NCBI RefSeq assembly: GCF_020172665.1
Contig: NZ_CP083985.1
Coordinates: 1,895,201-1,944,208, forward strand
DNA from: [Mycobacterium] zoologicum
Lineage (GTDB): Bacteria > Actinomycetota > Actinomycetes > Mycobacteriales > Mycobacteriaceae
Length of the DNA: 49,008 nucleotides
Reading direction: 5' to 3'
Positions 1-11,969 of the stretch are shown piece after piece (the stretch's first letter is position 1; each line of letters starts with the position of its first letter). A program made the position numbers and the translations under genes. The notes under the pieces were generated by a model that saw only the letters and a program-made list of their open reading frames with translations, searched no databases and was not told where the DNA came from.

Positions 1-20
1 GAGATGTGTATAAGAGACAG
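1..20. other. Sequencing-library adapter (Tn5/Nextera mosaic end)
   Basis: Bases 2-20 read AGATGTGTATAAGAGACAG, the 19-bp Tn5 mosaic end used in Nextera libraries. It is not chromosomal. A reading frame entered through it begins with the artefact peptide MYKRQ, which is well known from contaminated assemblies. Confidence 0.97.
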
Positions 21-670
21 GGCGTGGGAGCTGGAGCAGCCGCCGGCGCTGCCGCCGACCCCGATCCGATCCTGGCCAGCTCGCCGCCGACTGCGACCGT
101 GGCGTCCTCGCCGGCGGTGATCGACAGCAGCGTGCCCGCCACCGGGGACGGGATCTCGGTGTCGACCTTATCCGTGGAGACCTCCACCAACGGCTCGTCG
201 ACCGCCACCGCATCGCCGACCTGCTTGAGCCACCGTGTCACGGTGCCCTCGGTCACCGACTCGCCTAGTTCGGGCATCAGCACCGGCGTGCCGTCACCGG
301 CCGGCGCCGCAGCGGCGGCCGGCGCAGGTGCCGGCGGCGGCGTCGGCGCGGGAGCGGGAGCGGCGGCCGGAGCCGCGGGAGCCGCGGGAGCGGGAGCGGC
401 GGCCGGAGCCGCGGGAGCCGCAGTGCTCTCGCCTGCCTCGCCGATCAGCGCCAGTTCGCCGCCGACCTCGACGGTGTCGTCCTCCTGGGCGACGATCTTG
501 GTCAGCACACCCGACACCGGCGCCGGGATCTCGGTGTCGACCTTGTCGGTGGACACCTCCAGCAGCGGCTCGTCGACCTCGACCGTGTCGCCCTCCTTTT
601 TGAGCCAGCGGGTCACGGTTCCCTCGGTCACGCTCTCACCGAGTGCCGGCATCTGAACTGAGAACGCCAT
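21..670 (-). CDS. dlaT: Dihydrolipoamide acyltransferase E2, N-terminal part (DlaT/SucB), cut by contig end
   Basis: E2 component of the 2-oxoacid dehydrogenase complexes (and, in mycobacteria, of peroxynitrite reductase). Only the N-terminal ~216 residues are present. The protein starts [20 protein letters not shown] and carries two near-identical biotinyl/lipoyl domains, each with the lipoylation motif [10 protein letters not shown] (first Lys about residue 43), joined by a long Ala/Pro linker. The ATG at 668-670 is preceded at 10 nt by GAGGA (minus strand, 681-685), which settles the start. The peripheral-subunit binding and catalytic domains lie beyond the contig. The two lipoyl domains and mycobacterial context fit the Rv2215 orthologue. 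Confidence 0.93.
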
Positions 671-957
671 CGCAGTTGACTCCTCGATAGGTCGGCGGGC
701 TGCTTGGCCCGGTGTAGCAGGCGCGCTTCTGGCTTACCACAGCGACGCAGTCCCGATGCCGCATGCCGACGGATCGTCGACACCATTGACACCTGATGGA
801 GATGGGATTCAGCCGCGACAGCCACACTAGTACCCGCGAGCGATGCGGACGTCATGACGGCGGGGCAAGCCACAAACAGCGACACCGGTGTCGGGTCGAC
901 TGCTTGGCCGGCTCGATTCCCCGCCAGTTGGGTTCCGCCGCCACTAAAATCCCGGCA
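671..957. other. Divergent intergenic region, no gene seen
   Basis: This interval separates the minus-strand E2 gene from a plus-strand membrane-protein gene. It visibly has more A and T than the neighbouring core genes. The only content I can name is the ribosome binding site of the E2 gene at 681-685. An in-frame upstream extension of the membrane-protein ORF (from an ATG at 796) reads as Arg/His/Ser-rich sequence without helices and looks non-coding. Confidence 0.5.
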
Positions 958-2028
958 ATGGGACCGAGAGAAGTCGTCGACCGCTGCGAACTCTGGTCCG
1001 GCTACGACATCTCGGGAGTGGCCAGCAACTACCAGGCAATCGCCGGCATCCTCGCCGGATTCACCTTTGCCGCCATCACCGTTGTGCTTGACCGCTCACA
1101 TAGACATCGCATCGCCGCCGATGAGCGCGGCGCACGTGCGATCGAATACGAGAAACTGACCGGACTCGCGCTGGTGAGCGCATTTCTCGGTCTGCTTTTT
1201 GCAAGCTTTCAATACGGCATCTTGTCCGGTGAGCGTGGCTGTGCGCTCACCGGTGGACGGGCCGCGTCCGAAGAACTACTGGGTGACGTGATGTTCGGCG
1301 CCGCCATTTACATCCTGGTTTACGGCCTGGTGCAGTTCGCCGCGACATCGGCTCCCGCACTTGCCAAACACGCGCGGTTCATTGTGGCGGTTCTCGTTCC
1401 CCCTGTTGTGGTTAGTTTCGCCGAAATCAAGCTCATGGACCTCGCTGTCTCTCTCGGTTCCCCGGAAACGCAGCAGCCACTCCAACCGCTGTGGGACCAG
1501 GCGCACGGACTGGCGGTTCCGATCGGACTGTCGGTCATGGCCCTGTGCGGTGCATCGGGGCGGATCGCCCGTGGCACTCAAACAGCACTGCCGTACATCA
1601 CGATCGGATTCGTCATGGGCGCGAGGATTCATTCGGTTGTGGGGCTACCGACCGCAGATCCGACGTCGCGGATTACGGCCGGCCAGGGCTGGACATGGGT
1701 GCTTCTGCTCACCGGCATGGTGCTGTTTCAAAGCGTCGCGCTGGCATTCCAAAAAGGTGTCGAGGGTCCCGGTCTCGACGTGATGAGAGACGGTTACCTG
1801 ACCGTCACCGGGTCGACCAGAGCTAACCCCGCTCGCAGATGTCTTCCAAGACCGCGAACATCGTGCGGGTCGGCACACCGGTCCCGCCCTTGGGCGTGTA
1901 ACCCCAAGCGCCGCCGGAGTTGTAGGCCGGCCCGGCGACGTCGATGTGCACCCAGGACACGCCGTCGGCCACGAACTCACGCAGGTACACCCCGGCGACC
2001 AGCATCCCGGCGAACCGCTGCCCGCTGA
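958..2028 (+). CDS. Unrecognised multi-pass membrane protein
   Basis: I do not recognise this family. From the ATG at 958 the product has about seven hydrophobic segments between residues ~20 and ~275 (for example [58 protein letters not shown]) and no obvious catalytic motif. There is no clear ribosome binding site, so the start is tentative. It occupies the place where M. tuberculosis has ephD, and its codon use is less GC-rich than its neighbours, which hints at a separate origin. Residues beyond about 288 form an Arg/Pro-rich tail lying entirely antisense to the end of pepB (206-bp overlap). That tail looks like read-through of a lost stop codon rather than a real domain. Confidence 0.55.
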   Translation: MGPREVVDRCELWSGYDISGVASNYQAIAGILAGFTFAAITVVLDRSHRHRIAADERGARAIEYEKLTGLALVSAFLGLLFASFQYGILSGERGCALTGGRAASEELLGDVMFGAAIYILVYGLVQFAATSAPALAKHARFIVAVLVPPVVVSFAEIKLMDLAVSLGSPETQQPLQPLWDQAHGLAVPIGLSVMALCGASGRIARGTQTALPYITIGFVMGARIHSVVGLPTADPTSRITAGQGWTWVLLLTGMVLFQSVALAFQKGVEGPGLDVMRDGYLTVTGSTRANPARRCLPRPRTSCGSAHRSRPWACNPKRRRSCRPARRRRCAPRTRRRPRTHAGTPRRPASRRTAAR

Positions 2029-3370
2029 CGTTGGCCAGGTCGGCCACCGTGGACTTCAGGTCCTCTTTGAGCTCGTCGGGCAGCGGCATCGCCCAACCGT
2101 TCTCGCCGACGGCGTTCGAGATCGCGGCCACTCGGTCGCGGAACTCGTCGGAACCCATCACACCGGGGATGCGCGCGCCGAGCGCCACGGTCTGCGCACC
2201 GGTCAGCGTCGAGGTCTCGATCAGATAGTCCGGGTTGTCCTCGCAGGCCCGCACGATCGCATCGGCCAGGATCAACCGACCCTCGGCGTCGGTGTTGAGC
2301 ACCTCCACCGTGGTGCCGCCGTACTGGGTGAGCACGTCGCCGGGGCGCTGCGCGGTCGACGACGGCATGTTCTCGGCCATCGGCACCGTGGCGGTGACTT
2401 CGATGGGCAGGCCCCGGCGGGCGGCCAGCACCACGGTCGCGATCACCGCGGCCGCCCCACCCATGTCGGAGGTCATGTGGTGCATGGACGCGGCCGGCTT
2501 GATCGAGATACCGCCGGTGTCGAAGGTGATGCCCTTGCCGACCAGGGCCACCTTCTTGGGTGACGTGACGCCCTGCGGTCGATAGGCCAGGCGCACCAGC
2601 CGCGGCGGTCGCGACGAGCCCTTGCCCACCCCGATCACCCCGCCGTAGCCGGCGTCGGCCAGCTGTTGCTCGTCGAGCACCTCGACGTCCAGGCCGGCCG
2701 ATTCGCCCAGTGCGCGAGCACGATCGGCGAACTCAGCCGGAAACAGGTGGCTCGGCGGGGTGTTGACGAAGTCCCGCGCGATGGCAACCGCGGCGGCGAC
2801 GTCGGCTCCATGTGCGGCCTGTTCCTCGGCGTCGGTCGCATTGGCGAGTACGGTCACCGAGCCCAGGCCCTGTTCCTTGGGCGCGGTCTTGTCGCTACGG
2901 AACGCTGTGAAGCGGTAGTCGCCCAGCAGCAGTCCCTCGACACCGGCGGCGACCACACCGTCACCGGGCAACGCGCCCAGTGCGCTGATGACCGTCGCGG
3001 TGCCGTTGAGCGAGCGTGCGGCACTTCCGGCCGCCCGCCGGACGGTGTCGGCGGGCCAGGAATCCTGCGGCTTGCCCAGCCCGACTGCCAACACACTGGC
3101 CACCGGCAGGGACGCCACCACCAGCCGGCTCACCTGCTCGCTGCCGCCCTTGGCGTTGAGTGCGCGCAGTCCGGCCTCGATCTCGGCGACCGCCTCGGCG
3201 GGCAGTGCCGGCTCGGTGGCGGCGACCGAGGCGCCGGCCACTGAGACCTCAGCGTCGTCGCCGGCCGAGACGACCGGCACGATCAACACGGCCTCGTCGG
3301 CGCGGGGCGGCAGAGCGGCTGTGACGGTGACGGCGGGGGACTGGTATCCGGCTTCGGTGCTCACAGGCAC
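1823..3370 (-). CDS. pepB: Leucyl aminopeptidase, M17 family
   Basis: Cytosolic dimetal aminopeptidase that removes N-terminal residues from peptides. The 515-residue length is typical for M17. The C-terminal catalytic domain shows the family blocks [11 protein letters not shown] (metal-binding Lys and Asp) and [13 protein letters not shown] (metal-binding Asp and Glu plus catalytic Arg). The preceding cyclase gene ends TGA directly against a GTG at 3370; a second GTG at 3364 is equally possible, changing only two residues. The two genes are probably co-transcribed from the cyclase side. The 3' end is overlapped antisense by the tail of the plus-strand membrane-protein ORF. Confidence 0.95.
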   Translation of the reverse strand: MPVSTEAGYQSPAVTVTAALPPRADEAVLIVPVVSAGDDAEVSVAGASVAATEPALPAEAVAEIEAGLRALNAKGGSEQVSRLVVASLPVASVLAVGLGKPQDSWPADTVRRAAGSAARSLNGTATVISALGALPGDGVVAAGVEGLLLGDYRFTAFRSDKTAPKEQGLGSVTVLANATDAEEQAAHGADVAAAVAIARDFVNTPPSHLFPAEFADRARALGESAGLDVEVLDEQQLADAGYGGVIGVGKGSSRPPRLVRLAYRPQGVTSPKKVALVGKGITFDTGGISIKPAASMHHMTSDMGGAAAVIATVVLAARRGLPIEVTATVPMAENMPSSTAQRPGDVLTQYGGTTVEVLNTDAEGRLILADAIVRACEDNPDYLIETSTLTGAQTVALGARIPGVMGSDEFRDRVAAISNAVGENGWAMPLPDELKEDLKSTVADLANVSGQRFAGMLVAGVYLREFVADGVSWVHIDVAGPAYNSGGAWGYTPKGGTGVPTRTMFAVLEDICERG

Positions 3371-4465
3371 TCACCCTAGCGATTCGCAGCCGCAGTGCAG
3401 GTCATAGGCCGTGATGGGCTCATCAAAACCTTTGAGCGTCAACGGATCCAGCACCGTTGCCGGCAAGTCCGGCAGCTTGTCGCGAAGATCGGAGGCGACC
3501 AGGATCTGTCCGGGATCCGCGGTGTCCACCAGCCTGGCGGCCAGGTTCACCGGAGTGCCGAAGTAGTCGCCCATCAGCGTCACCACTTCGCCGTAGGCCA
3601 GCCCGGCCCGAACCCGCAGGCCGGCCTCGCGCGCTCTCGGATGATTGACCAGGTCGATCGCCGCCTTGGCCAGCTGGTGCGGCGTCGAGCTCACCCACAT
3701 CACGGCATCGCCGATGAACTTCACCACCCGGCCGTTGTCGGCGTGCACCACATCGGAGACGGTGCCACCGAACTCCGTGAGCAGCACCGACAACTCCGAT
3801 GCCGTGAGAATCTGGGTCAGTGCGGTGAACCCGGTCAGATCGGCGAACCCGACGCCGCACACGATGGCCGTCGACGGCCCGCCGGCCAGTCCCTCGAGGA
3901 ATGTCCGGTGGCTGACCTGGTGCTGCCGGTGGACGGCGTCGATCATCGCGCCGATCCGCGGGATGTACGACGCCACCGAGCGCCAGGCCCGGGCGGTGGT
4001 GAATTCGTCGCGCGTGTGCCCCAGCCACATGTCCGGCTGGGTGAGCCGGATCATCGACGACTCCGCCTCGGCCAGTCGCGCCATGGTGGCCCCCAACACC
4101 CGAAGGAAGCCGTCGACGGGCTCCCCGAGATTCGCCCGCATCTCGGCCCAGGTGGCCAGCCCTTCGACGTCGGCCTGACTCAGCGCAGGCGTGTCGTGGT
4201 TCGCAATGCTCAGGCCCAGCATCCTCCAGGCCCCCGCCACCTCGCCGACCGGAATACCCAGCGCCTCGGCGGCGGTCCGCAGGCTGTGGACAGGTGGACC
4301 CGAGCGACCCACCGCGTCGCCGGCCAGCCCGAACAGCCGGCCTCGCCGCTCGGCGTCGGCCATCTGCTCGGTGGTGAAGCCGAGACCGTCCAGGTACTCG
4401 ATCAGGCCGGCGCGTTCCCGTGCGTCGACGATTCCTGCTGCTTCGAGCGCGTCCCAATCAACCAT
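3371..4465 (-). CDS. Class III adenylate cyclase with N-terminal regulatory domain (Rv2212 type)
   Basis: Makes cAMP from ATP. Residues 1 to ~190 form a helical regulatory domain; in the M. tuberculosis relatives Rv2212 and Rv1264 this domain senses pH or lipid. The C-terminal cyclase homology domain shows FADLTGFT with metal Asp about 209, VKFIGDAVM with substrate Lys about 249 and second metal Asp about 253, and PVNLAARL with the Asn-Arg transition-state pair. All catalytic positions appear present, so it should be active as a homodimer. No transmembrane segment is seen. It is divergent from gcvT across 32 bp and abuts pepB downstream. Confidence 0.93.
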   Translation of the reverse strand: MVDWDALEAAGIVDARERAGLIEYLDGLGFTTEQMADAERRGRLFGLAGDAVGRSGPPVHSLRTAAEALGIPVGEVAGAWRMLGLSIANHDTPALSQADVEGLATWAEMRANLGEPVDGFLRVLGATMARLAEAESSMIRLTQPDMWLGHTRDEFTTARAWRSVASYIPRIGAMIDAVHRQHQVSHRTFLEGLAGGPSTAIVCGVGFADLTGFTALTQILTASELSVLLTEFGGTVSDVVHADNGRVVKFIGDAVMWVSSTPHQLAKAAIDLVNHPRAREAGLRVRAGLAYGEVVTLMGDYFGTPVNLAARLVDTADPGQILVASDLRDKLPDLPATVLDPLTLKGFDEPITAYDLHCGCESLG

Positions 4466-4483
4466 CCCTACCAGTGTGCCGAT

Positions 4484-4489
4484 TAGGGT
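4484..4489 (+). promoter_or_regulatory. -10 element of leaderless gcvT promoter
   Basis: TAGGGT fits the mycobacterial TANNNT -10 consensus and ends 8 nt before the gcvT GTG, so transcription probably starts at or next to the start codon. No Shine-Dalgarno sequence is present in the 32-bp gap. Confidence 0.55.
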
Positions 4490-4497
4490 GGCTCGAC

Positions 4498-5592
4498 GTG
4501 AGCGAACTGCAACACGGCCCCCTGGAAGACCGTCACCGCGAGCTGGGCGCCAGCTTCGCCGAATTCGGCGGTTGGCTGATGCCGGTGTCCTATGCCGGCA
4601 CGGTCGCCGAGCACAACGCCACCCGAGAGAGTGTCGGACTGTTCGACGTCAGCCACCTGGGCAAGGCCACCGTCGCCGGCCCGGGCGCTGCGGAGTTCGT
4701 CAACGCCACGCTCACCAACGACCTGAACCGAATCGGGCCCGGCAAGGCGCAATACACCTTGTGCTGTAACGAATCCGGTGGCGTGATCGACGACCTGATC
4801 GCCTACTACGTCTCCGACGACGAGATCTTCCTGGTGCCCAACGCTGCCAACACCGCCGCGGTGGTGGCCGCCCTGCAGGCGGCGGCCCCGGCCGGGGTGA
4901 GGGTCACCGACGAGCACCGCTCACGGGCGGTGCTGGCGGTGCAGGGCCCGAAATCGACCGAGGTGCTGGCCGGTCTGGGCCTGCCGACCGAGATGGATTA
5001 CATGGGCTTCGCCGACGCCACCTACTCGGGCGTACCGGTGCGGGTGTGCCGCAGCGGCTACACCGGTGAACACGGCTACGAACTGCTGCCGGCCTGGGAC
5101 TCCGCCGGTGTGGTGTTCGACGCGCTGGTGGCGGCGGTGACCGGGCTCGGGGGAGAACTGGCCGGACTGGGGGCGCGCGACACGCTGCGCACCGAGATGG
5201 GCTACCCGCTGCACGGCCACGAGCTGTCGCTCGACATCTCGCCGCTGCAGGCCCGCTGCGGCTGGGCGATCGGCTGGAAGAAGGACGCGTTCTTCGGCCG
5301 CGACGCGCTGCTGGCCGAGAAGGCGGCCGGTCCGGCCCGGCTGCTGCGCGGACTGCGCGTGACCGGCCGGGGAGTGCTGCGGGCCGATCTGGCGGTGCTC
5401 AGCGGTGACCGTCAGGTCGGGATCACCACCTCGGGCACGTTCTCGCCGACGATCAAGGCCGGTATCGCCCTGGCGCTGATCGACGCCGACGCCGGCATCT
5501 CCGACGGCGCACAGGTCACCGTCGACGTGCGAGGCCGCGCCGTGGAGTGCGAAGTGGTGGCGCCACCGTTCGTGACGGCAAAAACCCGCTAG
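4498..5592 (+). CDS. gcvT: Aminomethyltransferase, glycine cleavage T protein
   Basis: Transfers the methylene group from the aminomethyl-lipoyl H protein to tetrahydrofolate and releases ammonia. The 364 residues match the family, with the typical opening [20 protein letters not shown], the folate-site region LFDVSHLGK and a C-terminal beta-barrel ending VVAPPFV. The GTG at 4498 gives this start; the upstream in-frame extension from 4420 is non-homologous and overlaps the divergent cyclase gene. ilvE follows after 23 bp, but with its own leaderless promoter. The other glycine-cleavage genes are not in the window. Confidence 0.95.
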   Translation: MSELQHGPLEDRHRELGASFAEFGGWLMPVSYAGTVAEHNATRESVGLFDVSHLGKATVAGPGAAEFVNATLTNDLNRIGPGKAQYTLCCNESGGVIDDLIAYYVSDDEIFLVPNAANTAAVVAALQAAAPAGVRVTDEHRSRAVLAVQGPKSTEVLAGLGLPTEMDYMGFADATYSGVPVRVCRSGYTGEHGYELLPAWDSAGVVFDALVAAVTGLGGELAGLGARDTLRTEMGYPLHGHELSLDISPLQARCGWAIGWKKDAFFGRDALLAEKAAGPARLLRGLRVTGRGVLRADLAVLSGDRQVGITTSGTFSPTIKAGIALALIDADAGISDGAQVTVDVRGRAVECEVVAPPFVTAKTR

Positions 5593-5603
5593 CGCACCGG
5601 TTA

Positions 5604-5609
5604 TACAAT
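5604..5609 (+). promoter_or_regulatory. -10 element of leaderless ilvE promoter
   Basis: TACAAT, close to the ideal -10 hexamer, ends 6 nt before the ilvE ATG. There is no ribosome binding site, so the transcript is predicted to start with the AUG. Confidence 0.65.
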
Positions 5610-5615
5610 CGCTGC

Positions 5616-6722
5616 ATGAAAAGCGGCCTTCTCGATTTCCACGTGTCGGTCACCGCGAATCCGACGCCCGACGAGGTGCGCCAATCCATCTTGGCCGAGC
5701 CGGGTTTCGGCAAGTTCCACACCGATCACATGGTGTCCATCGACTACACCGCCGACGCCGGGTGGCACAACGCGCGGGTGATGCCCTACGGGCCGATCGA
5801 ATTGGACCCCTCAGCGGTCGTTCTGCATTACGCGCAGGAGGTGTTCGAAGGTCTCAAGGCCTACCGCTGGACCGACGGCTCGATCGTGTCGTTTCGGCCG
5901 GAGGCCAACGCGGCGCGTATGCGTGCGTCGGCTCGGCGGCTGGCGATCCCGGAACTGCCCGACGAATTGTTCATCGCCTCGCTGCAGCAGCTCATCGCCG
6001 TCGACTCCGCCTGGGTCCCGGCCGCCGGGGGTGAGGAATCGCTGTACCTGCGGCCGTTCATCTTCGCCACCGAGCCGGGACTGGGTGTGCGCCCCGCCAA
6101 CGAATACCGCTGCCTGGTGATGGCCTCACCGGCCGGCGCGTACTTCAAGGGCGGCATCAAACCGGTGAGCGTGTGGCTGTCGACGGAGTACGTGCGGGCC
6201 TGCCCGGGCGGGACCGGCGCCGCCAAATTCGGCGGCAACTACGCCGCGTCGCTGGTCGCCCAGGCGCAGGCCGCCGACAACGGTTGCGACCAGGTGGTGT
6301 GGCTGGATGCCGCCGAGCGGCGCTACGTCGAGGAGATGGGCGGGATGAACCTGTTCTTCGTCTTCGGCACCGGCGGGTCGGCGCGGCTGGTGACGCCGGA
6401 GCTGTCCGGCTCGCTGCTGCCCGGTATCACCCGGGATTCTTTGCTGCAGTTGGCAACCGACGCGGGTTTCGCCGTCGAGGAGCGCAAGATCGACGTCGAC
6501 GAGTGGCGGGACAAGGCCGCCACCGGCGAGATCACCGAGGTCTTTGCGTGCGGCACCGCGGCAGTCATCACGCCGGTGTCACAGGTCAAGTCTGCGGAAG
6601 GGGACTTCACCATCGCCGACGGCCGGCCCGGTGAGGTGACAATGGCGTTGCGGGACACTCTGACCGGAATCCAACGCGGCACTTTCGCCGACACTCACGG
6701 CTGGATGGCCCGGCTGGACTGA
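5616..6722 (+). CDS. ilvE: Branched-chain amino acid aminotransferase
   Basis: PLP-dependent fold type IV transaminase for Leu, Ile and Val synthesis and breakdown. The 368-residue protein opens [13 protein letters not shown] and has [12 protein letters not shown] with the PLP Lys at about 204. It also has EEMGGMN, the phosphate-binding PGITRDSLL block and the C-terminal [19 protein letters not shown]. The ATG at 5616 fits the family and the TACAAT promoter 6 nt upstream; the longer ORF from 5547 lies inside gcvT. Its last 28 bp are overlapped tail-to-tail by a small minus-strand gene. Confidence 0.96.
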   Translation: MKSGLLDFHVSVTANPTPDEVRQSILAEPGFGKFHTDHMVSIDYTADAGWHNARVMPYGPIELDPSAVVLHYAQEVFEGLKAYRWTDGSIVSFRPEANAARMRASARRLAIPELPDELFIASLQQLIAVDSAWVPAAGGEESLYLRPFIFATEPGLGVRPANEYRCLVMASPAGAYFKGGIKPVSVWLSTEYVRACPGGTGAAKFGGNYAASLVAQAQAADNGCDQVVWLDAAERRYVEEMGGMNLFFVFGTGGSARLVTPELSGSLLPGITRDSLLQLATDAGFAVEERKIDVDEWRDKAATGEITEVFACGTAAVITPVSQVKSAEGDFTIADGRPGEVTMALRDTLTGIQRGTFADTHGWMARLD

Positions 6723-6910
6723 GCGGGCGCCGCCCAGTTTTGGTGACAGGGCAAAGGGCTCGGGCAGTCCTCGGTGGCCATCGCCTCGTTCGCTTCGTTT
6801 TCCAAGGCAGGCCAGTCCTCGGCTTCGACGTCAGGTTCGTGATCGCAGCCGTCACCCATCGCCTTGCGCGATTCGCGACTCCGCTTGCTGTATCGGTGGT
6901 GCCGAGCCAT
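6695..6910 (-). CDS. Small basic/acidic Cys-His protein, unrecognised
   Basis: A 71-residue ORF, below the size most annotation trusts. It starts [20 protein letters not shown], then has an acidic middle and three Cys with several His (GCDH, DCPS, PCHQNW). The ATG has a strong purine run GGGAGGG about 8 nt upstream on the minus strand (6916-6922). Third codon positions are mostly G or C, as in real genes here. It overlaps the last 28 bp of ilvE in convergent orientation. I do not know the family; a metal-binding role is only a guess from the Cys/His content. It could still be a chance ORF. Confidence 0.5.
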   Translation of the reverse strand: MARHHRYSKRSRESRKAMGDGCDHEPDVEAEDWPALENEANEAMATEDCPSPLPCHQNWAAPAQSSRAIQP

Positions 6911-7080
6911 CGGTGCTGCCCTCCCGTGCGACGCCTGTGACTACCGGTTGTTAATGCCGGTTCCATTTTCACAAATCTACTCTGTCGGTAAGGCGCCGGG
7001 TGGGAGAGAAGCAAATCAATTCGCAGAAATGCAACCTTTCAGATGATGCCGCGCGGCCGATCGCAACGCGTGCGCCGGCG
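6911..7080. other. AT-richer intergenic gap
   Basis: Lies between the PGRS gene end and the small minus-strand gene. It holds the GGGAGGG ribosome binding site of the small gene. No clear terminator or other gene is visible. Confidence 0.4.
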
Positions 7081-9348
<2,268 letters not shown>

Positions 9349-9390
9349 GAAGTGCTCCTCTCCGATGACCTGACGATCCGATAAGCACAG

Positions 9391-9396
9391 ACGCTA
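9391..9396 (-). promoter_or_regulatory. Candidate -10 of the PGRS gene
   Basis: TAGCGT on the minus strand fits TANNNT and would give a 5' leader of roughly 35 nt containing the GAGAGGAGC ribosome binding site. The corresponding -35 position falls in the palindrome cluster at 9412-9437. Confidence 0.4.
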
Positions 9397-9411
9397 AGAC
9401 CGCTGAGAAGA

Positions 9412-9437
9412 ACTGCATGCAGTAGTCGACTACTGCA
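9412..9437. promoter_or_regulatory. Nested palindromes, candidate operator upstream of the PGRS gene
   Basis: Two perfect overlapping palindromes: ACTGCATGCAGT at 9412-9423 and TGCAGTAGTCGACTACTGCA at 9418-9437. The hexamer ACTGCA/TGCAGT occurs three times in 26 bp. The cluster lies 11 bp past the cobS stop and about where the -35 of the PGRS promoter would be. The longer palindrome has no natural loop, which suits a dimeric DNA-binding protein better than a terminator. Confidence 0.55.
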
Positions 9438-9448
9438 CTTTGGATTCG

Positions 9449-10177
9449 TCAGTGCCAGGCGGCCAGTACGACGGCCGTCACCGTCGTCGCCGCCTCGACG
9501 GCGGCGCCCAGCACATCTCCGGTGATGCCGCCCAGTCGGCGCACACAGTGCGCGATGAACAGCCCGGTGCAGCCGAGCGCCAGCACCACGGCGAGCGGTC
9601 CCTGCCACGACACCGCACCGGCCGTCACCGATGCGACTGCCAGCGCCAGCACCCAGGCAACCGCCACCGCAACCGGCTGACTGCCGGCCACCCCGGCGCC
9701 CAGGGTGCTGCCCGCAGCCACGGGAACCCGACGCAGACAGGCCAGCACCGCCGCCACCCGGCCCGCGGCGACCGCGACCACGATCCCCGCCGGATTCAGC
9801 ATCGGGAACGTCAGCGCCTGCAGCCCGATCACCAGCACCACCGCAACGACCCCGAACGGTCCCGTTGAACCGTCACGCATCACCTGCAGGGCCTGGGGCG
9901 CGGGACGATATGACCCGAGTCCGTCGGCGGTGTCGGCCACCCCGTCGATGTGCAGGCCTCGGGTGGCGGCCAGCAGTGCGGCCACCGCCAGCAGGCCCGC
10001 CAGGGGGCTGCCCGGGCCGAACGCCTGCTCGCCGGCCCAGGCCACCGCTGCCGCCAGCGCGCCCAGCGCCGCACCGACCACCGGGAACGCGGTCATCGCT
10101 CCGCGCCCCAGGGGCCGGTCACCTGATACGGGCAGAATCGTTCCGAACCCGAAAGACGCTGCCAGGGAAGCGATCAC
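9449..10177 (-). CDS. cobS: Adenosylcobinamide-GDP ribazoletransferase (cobalamin synthase)
   Basis: Integral membrane enzyme joining AdoCbi-GDP to alpha-ribazole (phosphate), the last assembly step of cobalamin. The 242 residues are largely hydrophobic with several membrane helices. The family signature [15 protein letters not shown] is present near residue 80 and [10 protein letters not shown] follows. The GTG at 10177 overlaps the cobT stop as GTGA, indicating translational coupling. The order DUF3043-cobT-cobS on one strand matches M. tuberculosis Rv2206-Rv2208. Confidence 0.94.
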   Translation of the reverse strand: MIASLAASFGFGTILPVSGDRPLGRGAMTAFPVVGAALGALAAAVAWAGEQAFGPGSPLAGLLAVAALLAATRGLHIDGVADTADGLGSYRPAPQALQVMRDGSTGPFGVVAVVLVIGLQALTFPMLNPAGIVVAVAAGRVAAVLACLRRVPVAAGSTLGAGVAGSQPVAVAVAWVLALAVASVTAGAVSWQGPLAVVLALGCTGLFIAHCVRRLGGITGDVLGAAVEAATTVTAVVLAAWH

Positions 10178-11226
10178 TGGCCGGCCTGATCGGCGGGCCC
10201 GGATACGCCGGCTTCGGAGAACGTCGCCATAGAAGCCAATGTCGCCACCGCGGCGCGCAGCACCGGCAGCGCCACCGCGGCACCGGAGCCCTCACCCAGG
10301 CGCATCCGCAGGTCCAGGATGGGCTCGAGTCCCAGTGCGGTGCAGGCCAGCGCGTGCGCCGGCTCGGGGGAGCGGTGGCCGGCCTGCCACCACGCCCGCG
10401 CACCCGGGGCCAGCTGTTCGGCGACCAGGGCGGCGGCCGTCGACGCCAGGCCGTCCAGCAGTACCGGGGTGCGCCGGACGGCGGCCTGGGCGCAGAAGCC
10501 GGCCAGCGCGGCCAGGTCGGCGCCGCCGCAGCAGCGCAGCAGACCCAACGGGTCGGAGCGCTGCGATCGGGACCGGAACAGCGCATCGCGTACCGCCGCG
10601 GTCTTTCGCGCCCAGCCGGCGTCGTCGATCCCGGTGCCGTGGCCGACGGCCGCCACCGGCTCGGCACCGGTCAGGGAGGCGACCAACGTCGTTGCGACAG
10701 TGGTATTTCCGATTCCCATGTCGCCGGGAATGAGTAGGTCCGCCCCGCCGTCGACCTCCTCGTCGGCGATGCGCCGCCCGGCTTCGACCGCGGCCAGCGT
10801 CTGCTCGGTGCTCAGGGCGTCCTCGCGTGCGATGTCGCCGCTGCCGCGGCGCACCTTATAGACAGCGGAGGCAGCGTTGGTTTCGTTGTTTACCGCCATG
10901 TCGACCACCCGGACGCCCGCATCGCCGACCGCAGCCAAGGCGTTGATGGCCGCTCCGCCACTCTCGATGTTGGCGACCATCTGCGCGGTCACCTCCGGCG
11001 GATAAGCCGACACCCGTGCCCGGGTGACGCCGTGATCGCCGGCGAACACCACGATCCGGACCCGCTCGAACTGCCGGGGCGGGCACTGGCCCTGACACGA
11101 CGCCACCCAGACCGAGAGGTCCTCAAGGCGCCCCAGTGCGCCGGCAGGCTTGGTCAGCAGATTTTGGCGCGTTCGCGCGGCGGCGGCCGCCTCCGCGTCG
11201 GGCGCCGTGACCGTCGGGAATCCCAT
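10174..11226 (-). CDS. cobT: Nicotinate-nucleotide--dimethylbenzimidazole phosphoribosyltransferase
   Basis: Makes alpha-ribazole phosphate, the lower-ligand nucleotide of cobalamin, from NaMN and dimethylbenzimidazole. Recognisable blocks are [31 protein letters not shown] and the C-terminal [10 protein letters not shown], whose Glu corresponds to the catalytic base. I chose the ATG at 11224-11226: it lies 7 nt after the stop of the upstream DUF3043 gene, has GAGGG just before it, and gives [11 protein letters not shown], which fits the family start. A GTG at 11250 would add 8 residues and overlap the upstream gene. Length 350. Confidence 0.94.
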   Translation of the reverse strand: MGFPTVTAPDAEAAAAARTRQNLLTKPAGALGRLEDLSVWVASCQGQCPPRQFERVRIVVFAGDHGVTRARVSAYPPEVTAQMVANIESGGAAINALAAVGDAGVRVVDMAVNNETNAASAVYKVRRGSGDIAREDALSTEQTLAAVEAGRRIADEEVDGGADLLIPGDMGIGNTTVATTLVASLTGAEPVAAVGHGTGIDDAGWARKTAAVRDALFRSRSQRSDPLGLLRCCGGADLAALAGFCAQAAVRRTPVLLDGLASTAAALVAEQLAPGARAWWQAGHRSPEPAHALACTALGLEPILDLRMRLGEGSGAAVALPVLRAAVATLASMATFSEAGVSGPADQAGQ

Positions 11227-11233
11227 GGCGCCC

Positions 11234-11911
11234 TCAGTCGAGGTGCTCACCGCGCCGCACCTGAGGGCGCGGCACCCGCATCCGGCGCAACGTGGATGCC
11301 CGGCCGGCGGCGTAAAGCCCGAATTTCCAACGGGATTCGGTGTTCTCCGGGTACTTCGTGTCGATCAGCTTGATGACTTTGCGGGCCACCAGCACTCCGT
11401 CGAGGGCCATCAGGATCATCAGCAACATGATCGCCGGGGAGATGTAGAACTGGATCTGCGGGACGGCGATCATGATGAACATCAGCCCCAGCATCACGGG
11501 CATGAACAGGCCCAGCAGGTTGTAACGGGCATCGACGATGTTGCGGGCGTACCGGCGCTCCGGTCCCCGGTCACGGGGCTGCAGAGCGGCCTCTTCGCCG
11601 GCCAGCACCCGGTCCCGGTGGGTGGCCTGGCGCTCCCGGCGCAGCGCACTCGCGGCGCGGCGCTCCTCCTTGCTGAGCTTCGGTCCGGCCAGGGTCTTGC
11701 GGCGGGCCCGGGCCTCTGAGGACGTCATCGGAGCTGGCGCCACCGGACCGCGACGCTTGGCGGCCGCGTTGCGTTTGGGGGTGGGCCGTCCTTTGGGTGC
11801 GGTGACCCCGGAAGGTGCGGTTTCATCGGTGTCGGTGCCGTCGGAGGGCGCGGCGCCGACCAGCGAGTCGGTGTACGCCGCCTCATCTCTTTTACGGCCC
11901 GGCAGTTTCAC
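11234..11911 (-). CDS. DUF3043 membrane protein (Rv2206 type)
   Basis: Conserved actinobacterial protein of unknown function. Residues 1 to ~130 are charged and Arg/Lys/Ala-rich, including the coiled-coil-like [19 protein letters not shown]. Two membrane helices follow ([20 protein letters not shown] and [20 protein letters not shown]), then a basic tail. The GTG at 11911 gives [19 protein letters not shown]; the longer ORF to 12271 lies inside the divergent kinase gene. A TAATCT hexamer 7 nt upstream supports this start as leaderless. It heads the cobT-cobS operon. Confidence 0.9.
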   Translation of the reverse strand: MKLPGRKRDEAAYTDSLVGAAPSDGTDTDETAPSGVTAPKGRPTPKRNAAAKRRGPVAPAPMTSSEARARRKTLAGPKLSKEERRAASALRRERQATHRDRVLAGEEAALQPRDRGPERRYARNIVDARYNLLGLFMPVMLGLMFIMIAVPQIQFYISPAIMLLMILMALDGVLVARKVIKLIDTKYPENTESRWKFGLYAAGRASTLRRMRVPRPQVRRGEHLD

Positions 11912-11918
11912 GCCCGCC

Positions 11919-11924
11919 AGATTA
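11919..11924 (-). promoter_or_regulatory. -10 element of leaderless DUF3043-cobT-cobS promoter
   Basis: TAATCT on the minus strand ends 7 nt before the GTG, with no ribosome binding site. It is back to back with the glycerate kinase promoter within 58 bp. Confidence 0.6.
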
Positions 11925-11957
11925 CTTGCCCTGCCCGCATCGCCGATCCTGTGGCTA

Positions 11958-11963
11958 TACCCT
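11958..11963 (+). promoter_or_regulatory. -10 element of leaderless glycerate kinase promoter
   Basis: TACCCT ends 6 nt before the ATG at 11970. No Shine-Dalgarno sequence is visible. Confidence 0.58.
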
Positions 11964-11969
11964 GCCGGT

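Noticed and set aside
4466..4497. Glycine riboswitch before gcvT
   Set aside because: Only 32 bp separate the divergent genes, too short, and the promoter appears leaderless.
11538..11969. N-terminal extension of glycerate kinase
   Set aside because: It is antisense to the DUF3043 gene and does not resemble the family; a promoter box lies right before the ATG at 11970.
11912..11969. Cobalamin riboswitch for the cobT-cobS operon
   Set aside because: The gap is 58 bp, filled by two back-to-back promoters, and has no B12-box-like sequence.
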